Origin: Nocardia nova
Lineage (GTDB): Bacteria; Actinomycetota; Actinomycetes; Mycobacteriales; Mycobacteriaceae
NCBI RefSeq assembly: GCF_002933465.1
Contig: NZ_PSZE01000004.1
Coordinates: 1-64,000, forward strand
DNA: 64,000 bases
Direction of reading: 5' to 3'
Program-made: the position numbers and the translations under genes
The notes under the pieces: generated by a model
The model's input: the letters and a program-made list of their open reading frames with translations, nothing else
What the model was told of the DNA's origin: nothing
The model's database searches: none
In this document: piece after piece, positions 8,842 to 17,000 of the stretch
Position numbering within the stretch: the first letter of the stretch is position 1
Layout of the letters: each line of letters begins with the position of its first letter

Positions 8842-9932
8842 CCGGGCGCGACGCCGTACTGGTGACCGGCGCGGGCGGCTTGGTCGGTGCCGAGGTGGTG
8901 GCCCGTCTCGGGGCAGCGGGCCGGCCCGTCGTCGGTGTACTGCACAGCAACTCGCGGATCGTCGGCAACGACGGTTCCCAGCTCGACGGCATCGAGACGG
9001 TGCGCGGCGATATCCGGCGGCTGGGTTTCGGCCTGTCCCGGCACGACGCCGCCGAACTCGGTTCCCGCATCGGCTTGATCGTGCATGCCGCGGCGACCAC
9101 CGCTTTCGATGCCACCACCGGGGACTACGAGGAACTGAACGTGCGCGGCACCGCGCACGCGATCGAGCTGGCGTTGCGCTGGGACGTGCCGCTGGTGTAC
9201 GTGAGCACCGCCTACGTCTGCGGGATGCGGACGGGTGTCGTCGCCGAGGCGGAACTCGACGTCGGGCAAGCCTTCGGAAACGGCTACGAGGACAGTAAGT
9301 TCCGCGCCGAACGCCAGGTGCGCTGTACACCGGGACTGCGCTGGGCGGTCGTGCGCCCCGGCGTTGTGACCGGTGCCGCCGGCACCGGCGTGATCCGTGA
9401 CTACAAGAACCTCTACACCGTGGTGAAGTTGATCGTCGAGGGCAAACTGCGCTCGCTGCCCGGCCGCTACGACGCCACGATCGCACCCGCGCCGGTCGAC
9501 TTCGTCGCCGATGTGATCACCGCCGCCGCCATCGACTTCGAATCCACTGTGGGACAGACCTTTCACGCTGTCGGCGCCGATGCGCTGTCGCTGCGCGATA
9601 TTTCGGACGTTCTCGCCGAATACCCGTCCTTCCACGTCGCGACCTTCGTTCCCCAAGCCTCGTTCGCGGTGGACGACCTGGAACCGCTGGAACGCGAATA
9701 CTTCCAGCGCATCGGCGCTCTCTATACGAGCTACTTCGCCCGACGCCCGCTGTTCGACACCACCGCGACACGCGCTCTGCTCGGACGGGATTGTCCCGCG
9801 ACCGGCAAGCCGTATCTGCGACTGCTCCTGGATCACTGCCTGGAGAGCGGCTACCTCGGCGATCCGCTGCCGTCGGTAGCGGAGGTGCTGGCGCGCTTCG
9901 CCTCGGGCGCGAAGGCGGGAGGCAGCCGATGA
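8838..9932 (+). CDS. Acyl-thioester reductase-like SDR
   Basis: A 364-residue extended short-chain dehydrogenase of the NAD-binding-4/male-sterility type. The N-terminus has the TGAGGLVG nucleotide-binding loop (10-17). The catalytic set follows: Ser123 in YVSTAYV and Tyr150 with Lys154 in GYEDSK. Relatives reduce carrier- or CoA-bound acyl thioesters to aldehydes or alcohols, and the same domain ends many NRPS/PKS lines. Here it is free-standing, directly behind an acyl carrier protein (GTGA overlap) and an acyl-AMP ligase. Reductive release or modification of the acyl-ACP is therefore the natural inference. The cofactor (NADPH or NADH) cannot be told with confidence, and a sugar-epimerase-like role is not excluded. 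Confidence 0.78.
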   Translation: MTGRDAVLVTGAGGLVGAEVVARLGAAGRPVVGVLHSNSRIVGNDGSQLDGIETVRGDIRRLGFGLSRHDAAELGSRIGLIVHAAATTAFDATTGDYEELNVRGTAHAIELALRWDVPLVYVSTAYVCGMRTGVVAEAELDVGQAFGNGYEDSKFRAERQVRCTPGLRWAVVRPGVVTGAAGTGVIRDYKNLYTVVKLIVEGKLRSLPGRYDATIAPAPVDFVADVITAAAIDFESTVGQTFHAVGADALSLRDISDVLAEYPSFHVATFVPQASFAVDDLEPLEREYFQRIGALYTSYFARRPLFDTTATRALLGRDCPATGKPYLRLLLDHCLESGYLGDPLPSVAEVLARFASGAKAGGSR

Positions 9933-10831
9933 ATCTGACGCAACTGCTGGCGGCGTCCACACCGCTGCCGGACAAGGCGGCCGCCTATGCCGAGGACACC
10001 TACGTTCAGGAGACCGTCGACCAACTCGGTGCGGCCGGACTCGACGTGGTCGAATTCTCCCGCCGATACTCACTGCTGTTGCTGAAACCGGATGCGATCG
10101 TGGCCCGGTCGGTCGAACCGACCCTGCAGTGGCTGCAGGACAACGATTTCCGTGTCGTGGCCGCCCGCATCTGCGCCGTCGACCGGCATCTGGTGCGTGC
10201 GCTGTGGTATTTCGCGTGGAATATCGCCTCGCCGGAGCGGCGGCGGCTGGCCGATCTGCTGACCGAGATTTCCGATGCGCTGGTCCTCGTCGTCTCCGGC
10301 GAACCCACAGGGCTGCCGACCTCGGTGCGGCTCACGGCGGCCAAGGGACCGACCGATCCGGGCAAGCGCCGGCCGGGCGAATTACGTTATGTTCTCGGCA
10401 GATACAGCTATCTGCTGAATCTGGTGCATTCACCGGACGATCCGGCCGATGTGCTGCGGGAGTTCGCGATCTACTTCGACACCGACACCCGGGCACGGGT
10501 GCTGCGGGAGATCGGGACCGGGGAGGACCGCGGTGTCGAAGCCGCCGCCTGCGGCGCGCGGCTGTACTCCCGCACTCCCGCAAGGGTTTTCGACCGTTCC
10601 GCCGCGATCGCGCGTCTGATCGCCGACCTCGGCGAGGTTCCGGCGGACTTCGATCCCGATCGGGACGAGGACTGTGCGCTGCTGTTGCGGCGCGCGTGGG
10701 CCACGGGCCGTGCGATCGATCCGTGGTCGGCCATCGTCCTCGGCTCCCAGGTACTTCCCATGCGCAACGGCGGGCGGCGCCAGATCCTGCCCCCGGTATC
10801 CGCACACGACTGGTTGGAGGCACGACCATGA
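9929..10831 (+). CDS. Nucleoside-diphosphate-kinase-like protein, long form
   Basis: A 300-residue protein. Residues 48-183 match the NDK fold: LLLLKPDAI at 49-57, a KGPTDP segment at 139-144 where NDKs have their GxTxP loop, and NLVHSPDD at 164-171. His167 occupies the place of the phosphohistidine of NDK (usual motif N-x-x-H-x-S-D). About 45 extra residues precede the domain and about 115 follow it. Ordinary NDK is about 135-150 residues and is not found inside biosynthetic operons. The protein starts with GGAGG upstream and an ATGA overlap. The retained histidine suggests real phosphotransfer, perhaps onto the pathway intermediate rather than NDPs, but this is inference. Confidence 0.72.
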   Translation: MNLTQLLAASTPLPDKAAAYAEDTYVQETVDQLGAAGLDVVEFSRRYSLLLLKPDAIVARSVEPTLQWLQDNDFRVVAARICAVDRHLVRALWYFAWNIASPERRRLADLLTEISDALVLVVSGEPTGLPTSVRLTAAKGPTDPGKRRPGELRYVLGRYSYLLNLVHSPDDPADVLREFAIYFDTDTRARVLREIGTGEDRGVEAAACGARLYSRTPARVFDRSAAIARLIADLGEVPADFDPDRDEDCALLLRRAWATGRAIDPWSAIVLGSQVLPMRNGGRRQILPPVSAHDWLEARP

Positions 10832-11787
10832 CGATCGACACCGCGACCATCCCGACCGCGAGCCATGTGCACACCATCTCCCGCCATCTCGCCCACCGCT
10901 GCGCGGTATCGGAGGTCTTCGTCACCTCCCTGCACGCCACGCGGTCCGACGAATTCGTGGTCGGCGCCCAGCTGCCCCGCATGCACGCCTTCTACGGCGA
11001 CCACCTGGCACCGTGGGAGGGCACCTACGACCCCATGCTGGTGATGGAGGCGGCCCGCCAGGCCGCGATCGCGCTCACGCACGAATACTTCGGGGTACCA
11101 CAGGATTTCGGTTTCGTCGTGCGCACCTTCAACGGTGCGGTGGCCGAGAGCGACGACTGGGCGATCGGGGCCGCGCCCGCGGATCTGGTGATGTCGGTGC
11201 AGATTTCGCGCCGCCATCGTCGCGGCGAGGTGCTGCAGGGGGTGGATATGGTGCTCGACATCGAATGCGGCGGGGTGCCGCTGATGATCGTGGACGGATC
11301 CTTCACCTGGGTGTCGCCGTCGCGGTGGGAGGGGCTGCGCAGTGGGTTGCGCACCGGACTGGGCCTCGGCGACATCGGCGCCGCGCTACCGCCCGGGCAG
11401 TCGGCGGCGGCGGTCGACGTGGGCCGGGCCAACGGGCGCAATGTGGTGATCGGCCCGATGCGGCGGGTCGGCGCGGCCGCGGTCGCCGAGCTGGTGATCG
11501 ACACCGGGCATCCGATCCTGTTCGACCATCCGGTGGATCACGTGCCCGGCAGTGTACTGCTCGAGGCGGCACGTCAGACGGCCACCGCGATGTCGGTGTC
11601 GGAGCCGAGCCGGCTGATCGGGGTCTCCAGTTCCTTCGAGCAATTCGTGGAACTGGACCACCGCGCCGAATGTGTGGTGCGCCCCTCGGATTCCGTTCCG
11701 GGACAGATCGATTGCGAAATCCACCAATGCGGTGGGGTGGCCGCGCGCATCGGCCTGCGCTACGACACCGACGAGGCGGAATGCTGA
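10828..11787 (+). CDS. AfsA/ScbA-type hotdog protein
   Basis: A 319-residue protein with two AfsA hotdog repeats, each marked by the family helix: EAARQ at 74-78 and DHVPGSVLLEAARQ at 237-250. AfsA in Streptomyces joins a beta-ketoacyl thioester to dihydroxyacetone phosphate as the first committed step to gamma-butyrolactone signals; relatives make butenolides and furans. In this operon the acyl donor would be the upstream acyl-ACP. The gene overlaps the NDK-like gene by ATGA and the prenyltransferase gene by 7 bp. No butyrolactone-receptor-type regulator is seen beside it, so the product may be a metabolite or lipid rather than a classic signal. Confidence 0.87.
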   Translation: MTIDTATIPTASHVHTISRHLAHRCAVSEVFVTSLHATRSDEFVVGAQLPRMHAFYGDHLAPWEGTYDPMLVMEAARQAAIALTHEYFGVPQDFGFVVRTFNGAVAESDDWAIGAAPADLVMSVQISRRHRRGEVLQGVDMVLDIECGGVPLMIVDGSFTWVSPSRWEGLRSGLRTGLGLGDIGAALPPGQSAAAVDVGRANGRNVVIGPMRRVGAAAVAELVIDTGHPILFDHPVDHVPGSVLLEAARQTATAMSVSEPSRLIGVSSSFEQFVELDHRAECVVRPSDSVPGQIDCEIHQCGGVAARIGLRYDTDEAEC

Positions 11788-12827
11788 GCGGTTCCGCCGG
11801 CCGGTCGGAGCAGGCAGCCCCCGCGAATCGGAATCGAGCGTCCGGATCGGCCCCCGCGCGGATCGCACGGTTCACCGTCGCGCGTTACGAAACGCATCAT
11901 CTGCTCTACGCGGTCCTGTTCGTCGCCGCTGTGGAGGGCACCGCCGCGGTGGTGTCACATCCGGATGCCGCATGGCGCCCAGGATGGGCGACGGCGGTGC
12001 GCGTCGCCGTCGTCGCGGTACTGCTGTTGTATCTGCGCATGGTCGACGAGATCAAGGACCTCGACTACGACCGCGTGCACAATCCGGATCGGCCGCTGGT
12101 CACGGGTGCGGTGGGTGTCGGCGAACTGTGGGCCGCGATCGGGGTGATCGCGGTGGCGCTGACCGTGGTGTCGGCGCTGCTGTCGTGGTGGTCCGCGGCC
12201 CTCGTCGTCGCCGCGATGGCGTACGGCCTCGCGCTGTGGGGGCTGGAGAGCGTGTCGGCGCGGGTACGCGGCGACCTGCTGCTGAACCTGGCCGTGACCT
12301 ACCCGGTGCAGTTGTGGATCATCGCCTACCTCGTCGGTTCGGCGATCGACACCGGTCAGGTCGAATCCGGCTGGCGGACAGCCTGGGTCGCACCGATCTT
12401 CGCGGGCGCCTTCCTGCACTTCGAATTCGCGCGCAAGACGGCGGCCGAGGTCAGGCCGGGGCAGTGGTACTACTCGAATGTGCTGGGAGTGCGGGGGAGC
12501 GTCGTCGCGACCGTGGGTTTCGCGGCCCTCGCCGTCGGTACCGATGTGGTGCTGAGCCGACCGTGGGACCATCCGCTGCCGTGGGCACTGCTGCTGTGGA
12601 TACCGGTGGGACTGTTGCTACTTCCGGCCCTCGTGGCAGGCTCGTTCCTGACCCGCGCCTCGGTCCAGCCGTCGCCACCCGCGCCTGCCCGAGCCGGGCC
12701 GGCGTCGCCCGGTGAATCCGGAGGCGAGTCGGATACGACCACCCGCGCGTATCCCGTAATCCCGGCTGTGGTATTCGTACTGGTGTTGTATCTGATTCTC
12801 ATCGCCACGGCCGCGGCCTGGCGATAG
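11781..12827 (+). CDS. UbiA-type membrane prenyltransferase
   Basis: A 348-residue polytopic membrane protein with about eight or nine hydrophobic segments. The loop after the second segment has DEIKDLDYD (89-97) followed by HNPDRPLVTG, the Asp-rich site where UbiA enzymes bind prenyl diphosphate through magnesium. The second Asp-rich loop of the family is weak: EFARKTAAE stands where a DxxxD is usual. The Ser/Pro/Gly-rich stretch near 285-320 and the extra C-terminal helix are unusual. As last gene of the operon it would attach an isoprenoid, or another diphosphate-activated lipid, to the intermediate. Substrates are unknown. Confidence 0.8.
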   Translation: MLSGSAGRSEQAAPANRNRASGSAPARIARFTVARYETHHLLYAVLFVAAVEGTAAVVSHPDAAWRPGWATAVRVAVVAVLLLYLRMVDEIKDLDYDRVHNPDRPLVTGAVGVGELWAAIGVIAVALTVVSALLSWWSAALVVAAMAYGLALWGLESVSARVRGDLLLNLAVTYPVQLWIIAYLVGSAIDTGQVESGWRTAWVAPIFAGAFLHFEFARKTAAEVRPGQWYYSNVLGVRGSVVATVGFAALAVGTDVVLSRPWDHPLPWALLLWIPVGLLLLPALVAGSFLTRASVQPSPPAPARAGPASPGESGGESDTTTRAYPVIPAVVFVLVLYLILIATAAAWR

Positions 12828-13066
12828 GTTCCCCCATGGCGGGCGGGGGCTCACGGCCCAGGGGCATCGGAAGGCCACTGAAAGGGCAGTGACCGGGCCG
12901 CCGCGAGCGCGCACGCTTGGAAGTAGCACCCGGCGCCGCAGGATTGCCCCCTTCGCATCGTGCGGCACACCGGATCCGGCGCGGTTTGCCCTTGCCGCGT
13001 CGGGCTCGCGGTCCGGTGTCTCGTTCGTGGCGTCGGGTGCAACCACGACCCCTCCGGAGGTATCCG

Positions 13067-13633
13067 ATGTCCGCCGCCCCGCAGCCGTACGGCCGCGCCG
13101 CGCGGACCGGCCCGGGTGGGCTGCGCGGCCGGTGCGCCGCCGCGGTGGACCGGGGCGCCGTGGGGACGGGCGCCCCGGGCACGGCGGCCGAACTTCACCC
13201 CGAGATACCCGACGGGCACGAACTACTCGCCGCCTGCTGCGGCCATATCGGCGACCAGGCCGGCGACCATCCGGTCACCCGGGCCGCCCGCCAACTGGCC
13301 GAACTCCACCTCGCCCGCCGTCGCTTCCCGGTGCGGGTCGCGGAGATCGACTGCCGCAGAAGGGAAATCGTCGTCCACATCGACCGCTGGGTCAGCGACC
13401 GCACCACCGCCCCGGCGCATGCGCGGTCCCTCGGCGCGGCCGTCGACGGACTCGCCGCCGCGCAGGTGCGCGCCACGATCCTGCTGCGGGACGCCGAGAC
13501 GGTCGACGACGAACGAATCAGGGCCGCATGGTTTCTGGCAGGCTCCCTGGCCAACTGGTGGGGAGAACTGGTCGAGCAGCATTTCGGCAGCGCCCGCCCG
13601 TACCCGCGCCGGCGTCCTCGCGGTCCGCGATAG
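13067..13633 (+). CDS. DUF4254-like protein
   Basis: A 188-residue protein whose ATG has GGAGG 6 bases upstream. The C-terminal 130 residues resemble the DUF4254 family: a helix with AELHLARR, then AEIDCRRREIVVHIDRWV, then SLGAAVDGLAAAQ, in the usual order of that family. Function is unknown. It lies 239 bp behind the prenyltransferase and ends 12 bp from a convergent methyltransferase, so it may or may not be part of the upstream pathway. The N-terminal 55 residues are low-complexity, and the intervening 239 bp shows no other gene. Confidence 0.62.
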   Translation: MSAAPQPYGRAARTGPGGLRGRCAAAVDRGAVGTGAPGTAAELHPEIPDGHELLAACCGHIGDQAGDHPVTRAARQLAELHLARRRFPVRVAEIDCRRREIVVHIDRWVSDRTTAPAHARSLGAAVDGLAAAQVRATILLRDAETVDDERIRAAWFLAGSLANWWGELVEQHFGSARPYPRRRPRGPR

Positions 13634-13645
13634 CGCAGGCGGCCC

Positions 13646-14740
13646 TCATACCGGTCGCGCCTCGATCACGGATTCCGGTGACACCGTCGCCGTGATGCGG
13701 GTCAGCGCGAAACCACAGCGCGCGAGCAGATCGCGGTAGTTATCGGCGGTGCGCTCGCGGCCGCCGCTGTTGATCAACATCTCCAGGTCGGTGTACTTGC
13801 CCGGATGCGGCCGATTGTCTCGCGGCAGAACGATTTCCACGATGATCAGCCGGGCGTGCGGAGCCATCGCGGCGCGCACGGTCCGCAGGATCTGTTCGGC
13901 GCGCGCATCCGGCCAATCGTGAATCACGTGTTTGAGTAGATACGCCTCCGCGCCTGCGGGAACGGATTCGAAGAAGGACCCCGGCGCCACCTCGGCTCGC
14001 CCGCCGAATCCGGCGGCCGCGAACCGCTCCGCCGCACCGTCGACCACATCGGGCAGGTCGAACAGGATGCCCCGGGTGTCGGGTGCGCGCGAGAGGATCT
14101 CGGAGACCATCGCGCCGCGCCCGCCGCCGACGTCCACGATCGTCGCAAAGCGCCCGAAATCGTATGCGGCGAACAAGGACTCCGTGGTGAGCGATCCGAT
14201 GCTGGTCATCGCGCGGTCGAACAGATCACCGAATCGACGGTCGGTGCGGATGTATTCGAAGAAGGGCGCCCCGTCCAGCTGCGGTCCTACCGGCTCGCCC
14301 GTCCGTACCGCATCGACCACATGTGTCCAATGCGCCCGGTGCGTCGCCGAGCCGAAGAACAGTGCCGCATCACGCAGCGATTCTGGGGAGTCGCTGCACA
14401 GCGCACGGGCGGGCGCGGTGAGCCCATACCGTCCGTCGCGTCGCTGCGCGAAGATTCCATGACTGATGAGCAGCCGCAACAGCCGGCGCAGCGCGTCCTC
14501 GTCCGCGCCCACTCGCCGCGCCAGCTCGGCACCGGTGAGCGGTCCCCGCGCCAGCTCATCGGCGATCCCCAGCGCAGCCGCCGCATGAATCGCCTGCGCC
14601 AGCCACCCCGCCGCCAGCAACTCCATCAACGACAGCGGCGCCGGCGCCAACCGTCGATAGGCTTCGCCCAGCGCGTAGCGAACGGTCTCGACGGCCCGCA
14701 CCACCGGCAGCGGCGGCAGTTTCGGTAACCCGAATACCAT
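13646..14740 (-). CDS. SAM-dependent O-methyltransferase
   Basis: A 364-residue methyltransferase of the plant-COMT/hydroxyneurosporene type. The N-terminal winged-helix dimerisation region (about 35-110) includes ALGIADELARGPLTGAELA. It is followed by the SAM-binding loop IVDVGGGRG, FDLPDVVDGA, and a catalytic-region LKHVIHDWPD motif. The start is the ATG with GGAG 6 bases upstream. Members methylate phenolic or hydroxyl groups of secondary metabolites. It faces the DUF4254 gene and points away from it, so its link to the lipid-like operon is only proximity. Confidence 0.88.
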   Translation of the reverse strand: MVFGLPKLPPLPVVRAVETVRYALGEAYRRLAPAPLSLMELLAAGWLAQAIHAAAALGIADELARGPLTGAELARRVGADEDALRRLLRLLISHGIFAQRRDGRYGLTAPARALCSDSPESLRDAALFFGSATHRAHWTHVVDAVRTGEPVGPQLDGAPFFEYIRTDRRFGDLFDRAMTSIGSLTTESLFAAYDFGRFATIVDVGGGRGAMVSEILSRAPDTRGILFDLPDVVDGAAERFAAAGFGGRAEVAPGSFFESVPAGAEAYLLKHVIHDWPDARAEQILRTVRAAMAPHARLIIVEIVLPRDNRPHPGKYTDLEMLINSGGRERTADNYRDLLARCGFALTRITATVSPESVIEARPV

Positions 14741-15045
14741 GCACAACTCCTCCGATATGCGGACAGGGTCGCGCTCCGCAGCCTACGGCGTAAACCCGAA
14801 ACGCGGCCACCGTAACGCGGGACTGCGGAAACTGCCCGTCGCGGGAGGGAGTGATCGCCGACATCGCAGCCTGGGTGACGGCGGTCGCGATCGCGGAGCC
14901 GGGGGCAGAGGCGGCCGGCGGGGGATCGTAAGGGCGCGGCCGCGAGTCGGCAGGGGTGGCGCAGCATCGCCACGACGAGGTCCTCCTTCCCGGCCGAGGA
15001 GCACGGGGTGGACATACCCTGCGGTGGCCACGGGCGGCGACGGGA
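14741..15045. other. Intergenic stretch, no clear gene
   Basis: This 305-bp stretch lies upstream of the methyltransferase. On the minus strand there is a good GGAGG site ahead of a GTG, but the frame it opens is Arg/Pro-rich, has no recognisable domain and runs into the methyltransferase start, so I do not call a gene. It probably holds the methyltransferase promoter. No strong hairpin was seen. Confidence 0.5.
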
Positions 15046-15975
15046 TCAGTAACCGGCCGCCGGATCGATTCGAGCGATGAGCTCACGCCCTTGCGCGAAG
15101 CGGCGGACGTTCTCGGCGACGTGTTCGGCGAACGCGGCGGTTCGCAGCTGCGGCGGGTTGGAGTCGTGCGGGGTGATGATCACATTCGGGAGATCCCATA
15201 GCGGATGGCCATCGGGGAGCGGTTCGGGATCGGTGACGTCCAGGCCCGCGCCGCCGATGGCGCCCTCCCGCAAGGCGGCGACCAGAGCTTCGGTGTCGAT
15301 CAGCGAGCCGCGGGCGACATTGACCACCCACGAATGCGGTTTCAGTTGGGCCAGTTCGTCGTTGCCGATCAGGTGCCGGGTGCCGTCGGTCGCGGGCGCG
15401 GCGACGACCACGTGATCGGCGCGAGCCCACACCTCCGAAAGCCGTTCCGCCGGAACCGTGTCCGCCACGTTGGAGGCCTCGATCGGCCGGCCGGAGCGGT
15501 TGACGGCGATCACCCGGGCCCCGAACGGCTCCAGCATGGCGATGACCTCGCGGCCGATACCGCCCGCGCCGACCACCGCGACAGTCGCCCCGCGCAAGGT
15601 CCCGATATGGGGAAAGAACTCGCCCTGCCGCCAGCTGTGGGCGCGGATATGTTCCGGCAGATACCGCACACCGGCGAGCAGCAGCGCCATCGTGCCCTCG
15701 GCAACACTTTTCGCGAAAGCGCCTGCGGCCGAGGTGAACACCACATTCGGACGGCGTTCGAAGATGCCGGCGGCGAAGAACTCCTCGACCCCGGCGGAGT
15801 ACAGCTGTACCCATTCGATCGATTCGGGCAGGTCGGGGAATCCGTTCGGACCGCCGTCCCACACCAGCGCCCTGGCCTCACCCAGCTCCGCGAGTTCCGC
15901 TCCCGCGCCGGTGATCGCCTGTGCCACACGGTCATCGGTGATCGGTGCCAGTGCGATGCGGGGTGCGCCGGTCAT
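15046..15975 (-). CDS. D-isomer-specific 2-hydroxyacid dehydrogenase
   Basis: A 309-residue dehydrogenase of the D-2-hydroxyacid family. It has the NAD(P) loop VAVVGAGGIGREV, then NVARGSLIDTEAL with the substrate-binding region, an Asp-Pro-Glu segment (TDPEPLPDGHPLW) carrying the catalytic Glu, and TPHDSN with the catalytic His. It should interconvert a 2-keto acid and a D-2-hydroxyacid; the substrate is unknown. The start is the ATG overlapping the stop of the upstream LigD-type polymerase gene (ATGA), an odd partner for a metabolic enzyme. Usual length for the family. Confidence 0.88.
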   Translation of the reverse strand: MTGAPRIALAPITDDRVAQAITGAGAELAELGEARALVWDGGPNGFPDLPESIEWVQLYSAGVEEFFAAGIFERRPNVVFTSAAGAFAKSVAEGTMALLLAGVRYLPEHIRAHSWRQGEFFPHIGTLRGATVAVVGAGGIGREVIAMLEPFGARVIAVNRSGRPIEASNVADTVPAERLSEVWARADHVVVAAPATDGTRHLIGNDELAQLKPHSWVVNVARGSLIDTEALVAALREGAIGGAGLDVTDPEPLPDGHPLWDLPNVIITPHDSNPPQLRTAAFAEHVAENVRRFAQGRELIARIDPAAGY

Positions 15976-16943
15976 GCTTCGTGTGCTCCTTCGTCGTCGT
16001 CGAGATCCACCTCGACCCGGTCGCGGTCCGCCCACTCCAGCAGCGTATTCAGGTCGAAGACCGCGTCGTCGATACCCGCGTGCAGGTCGCCGAGTTCGGC
16101 GTAGCGGGCGGGGACGGTGTTGATCGTGAAGTCGTTCGGTTCGATATCGGGAATCTCGTTCCACCTCACCGGGGTCGAGACGGTCGCGGCCGCATTCCCG
16201 CGTACCGAGTAGGCGGCGGCGATCGTGTGATCGCGGGCGTTCTGGTTGTAGTCGACGAACAGCAGTGCCGGATCACGGTCGCGGCGCCACCACGTCGTGG
16301 TCACATCATCGGGGGCGCGGCGCTCCACCTCCTGCGCGAAGGCCAGCGCGGCGCGGCGCACCTGCTGGAAGCCGTGCTCGGGGGCGATGCGCACATAGAT
16401 GTGCACACCGTGTCCGCCGGAGGTCTTGGGCCAGCCGACCGCGCCCAGCTCGTCGAGGACCTCGTGCGCGACCTCCGCGACGCGCTGCACTCGCGACCAC
16501 GGGCAATCCGGCATCGGATCGAGATCGATGCGCCATTCGTCCGGCTTCTCGGTGTCGAAGCGGCGCGAGTTCCACGGATGGAACTCCACCGTCGACATCT
16601 GCACCGCCCAGATCACGTCCGCCAGTTCCCGCACGCACAGTTCGTCCGCATACCGGTTGTAGCGCGGAAAGTGCACGCGCACGGTCGGAATCCAGTCCGG
16701 CGCTCCCGCCGGGAGCCGCTTTTGATGTACCTTCCCGCCCGGCAGTCCCTTCGGGAAGCGGTGCAGCATGCACGGCCGGTCCCGCAGGGCGTTGACGATC
16801 CCGTCGCCGACGCTCAGGTAGTACTGCACCAGATCGAGTTTGGTCGCCCCGAGTTCCGGAAAGTACACCCGATCGGGATTCGACACCCGCACCGTATGCT
16901 CGCCGACCGTCAACTCCACCGCCGGCGTCGACTTACTGGTCAC
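15972..16943 (-). CDS. Stand-alone LigD-type polymerase/primase domain
   Basis: About 323 residues forming a polymerase domain of the LigD (archaeo-eukaryotic primase) type used in bacterial NHEJ and gap filling. Visible are HRFPKGLPGGKVHQK near the N-terminus, the metal-binding pair in WRIDLDPMP, KTSGGHGVHIYVR, and VDYNQNARDHT. No ligase or nuclease domain and no Ku gene is present in the window; mycobacteria also have stand-alone versions of this domain. I favour the GTG at 16943 (VTSKST); an in-frame GTG at 16979 would add 12 residues, and neither has a clear Shine-Dalgarno site. The stop overlaps the dehydrogenase start. Confidence 0.85.
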   Translation of the reverse strand: MTSKSTPAVELTVGEHTVRVSNPDRVYFPELGATKLDLVQYYLSVGDGIVNALRDRPCMLHRFPKGLPGGKVHQKRLPAGAPDWIPTVRVHFPRYNRYADELCVRELADVIWAVQMSTVEFHPWNSRRFDTEKPDEWRIDLDPMPDCPWSRVQRVAEVAHEVLDELGAVGWPKTSGGHGVHIYVRIAPEHGFQQVRRAALAFAQEVERRAPDDVTTTWWRRDRDPALLFVDYNQNARDHTIAAAYSVRGNAAATVSTPVRWNEIPDIEPNDFTINTVPARYAELGDLHAGIDDAVFDLNTLLEWADRDRVEVDLDDDEGAHEA

Positions 16944-17000
16944 CGGATCGACGATAGTGGGTGATCGATCGCCGGGCACTGTACGCGCCGCGTCCGGGCC

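Noticed and set aside
11672..12715. A long plus-strand frame overlapping the AfsA and UbiA genes
   Set aside because: Arg/Gly-rich text without hydrophobic helices or motifs; the UbiA frame explains the region.
14626..15015. Minus-strand frame with a GGAGG site upstream of the methyltransferase
   Set aside because: No recognisable protein, Arg/Pro-rich, and it runs through the methyltransferase start.
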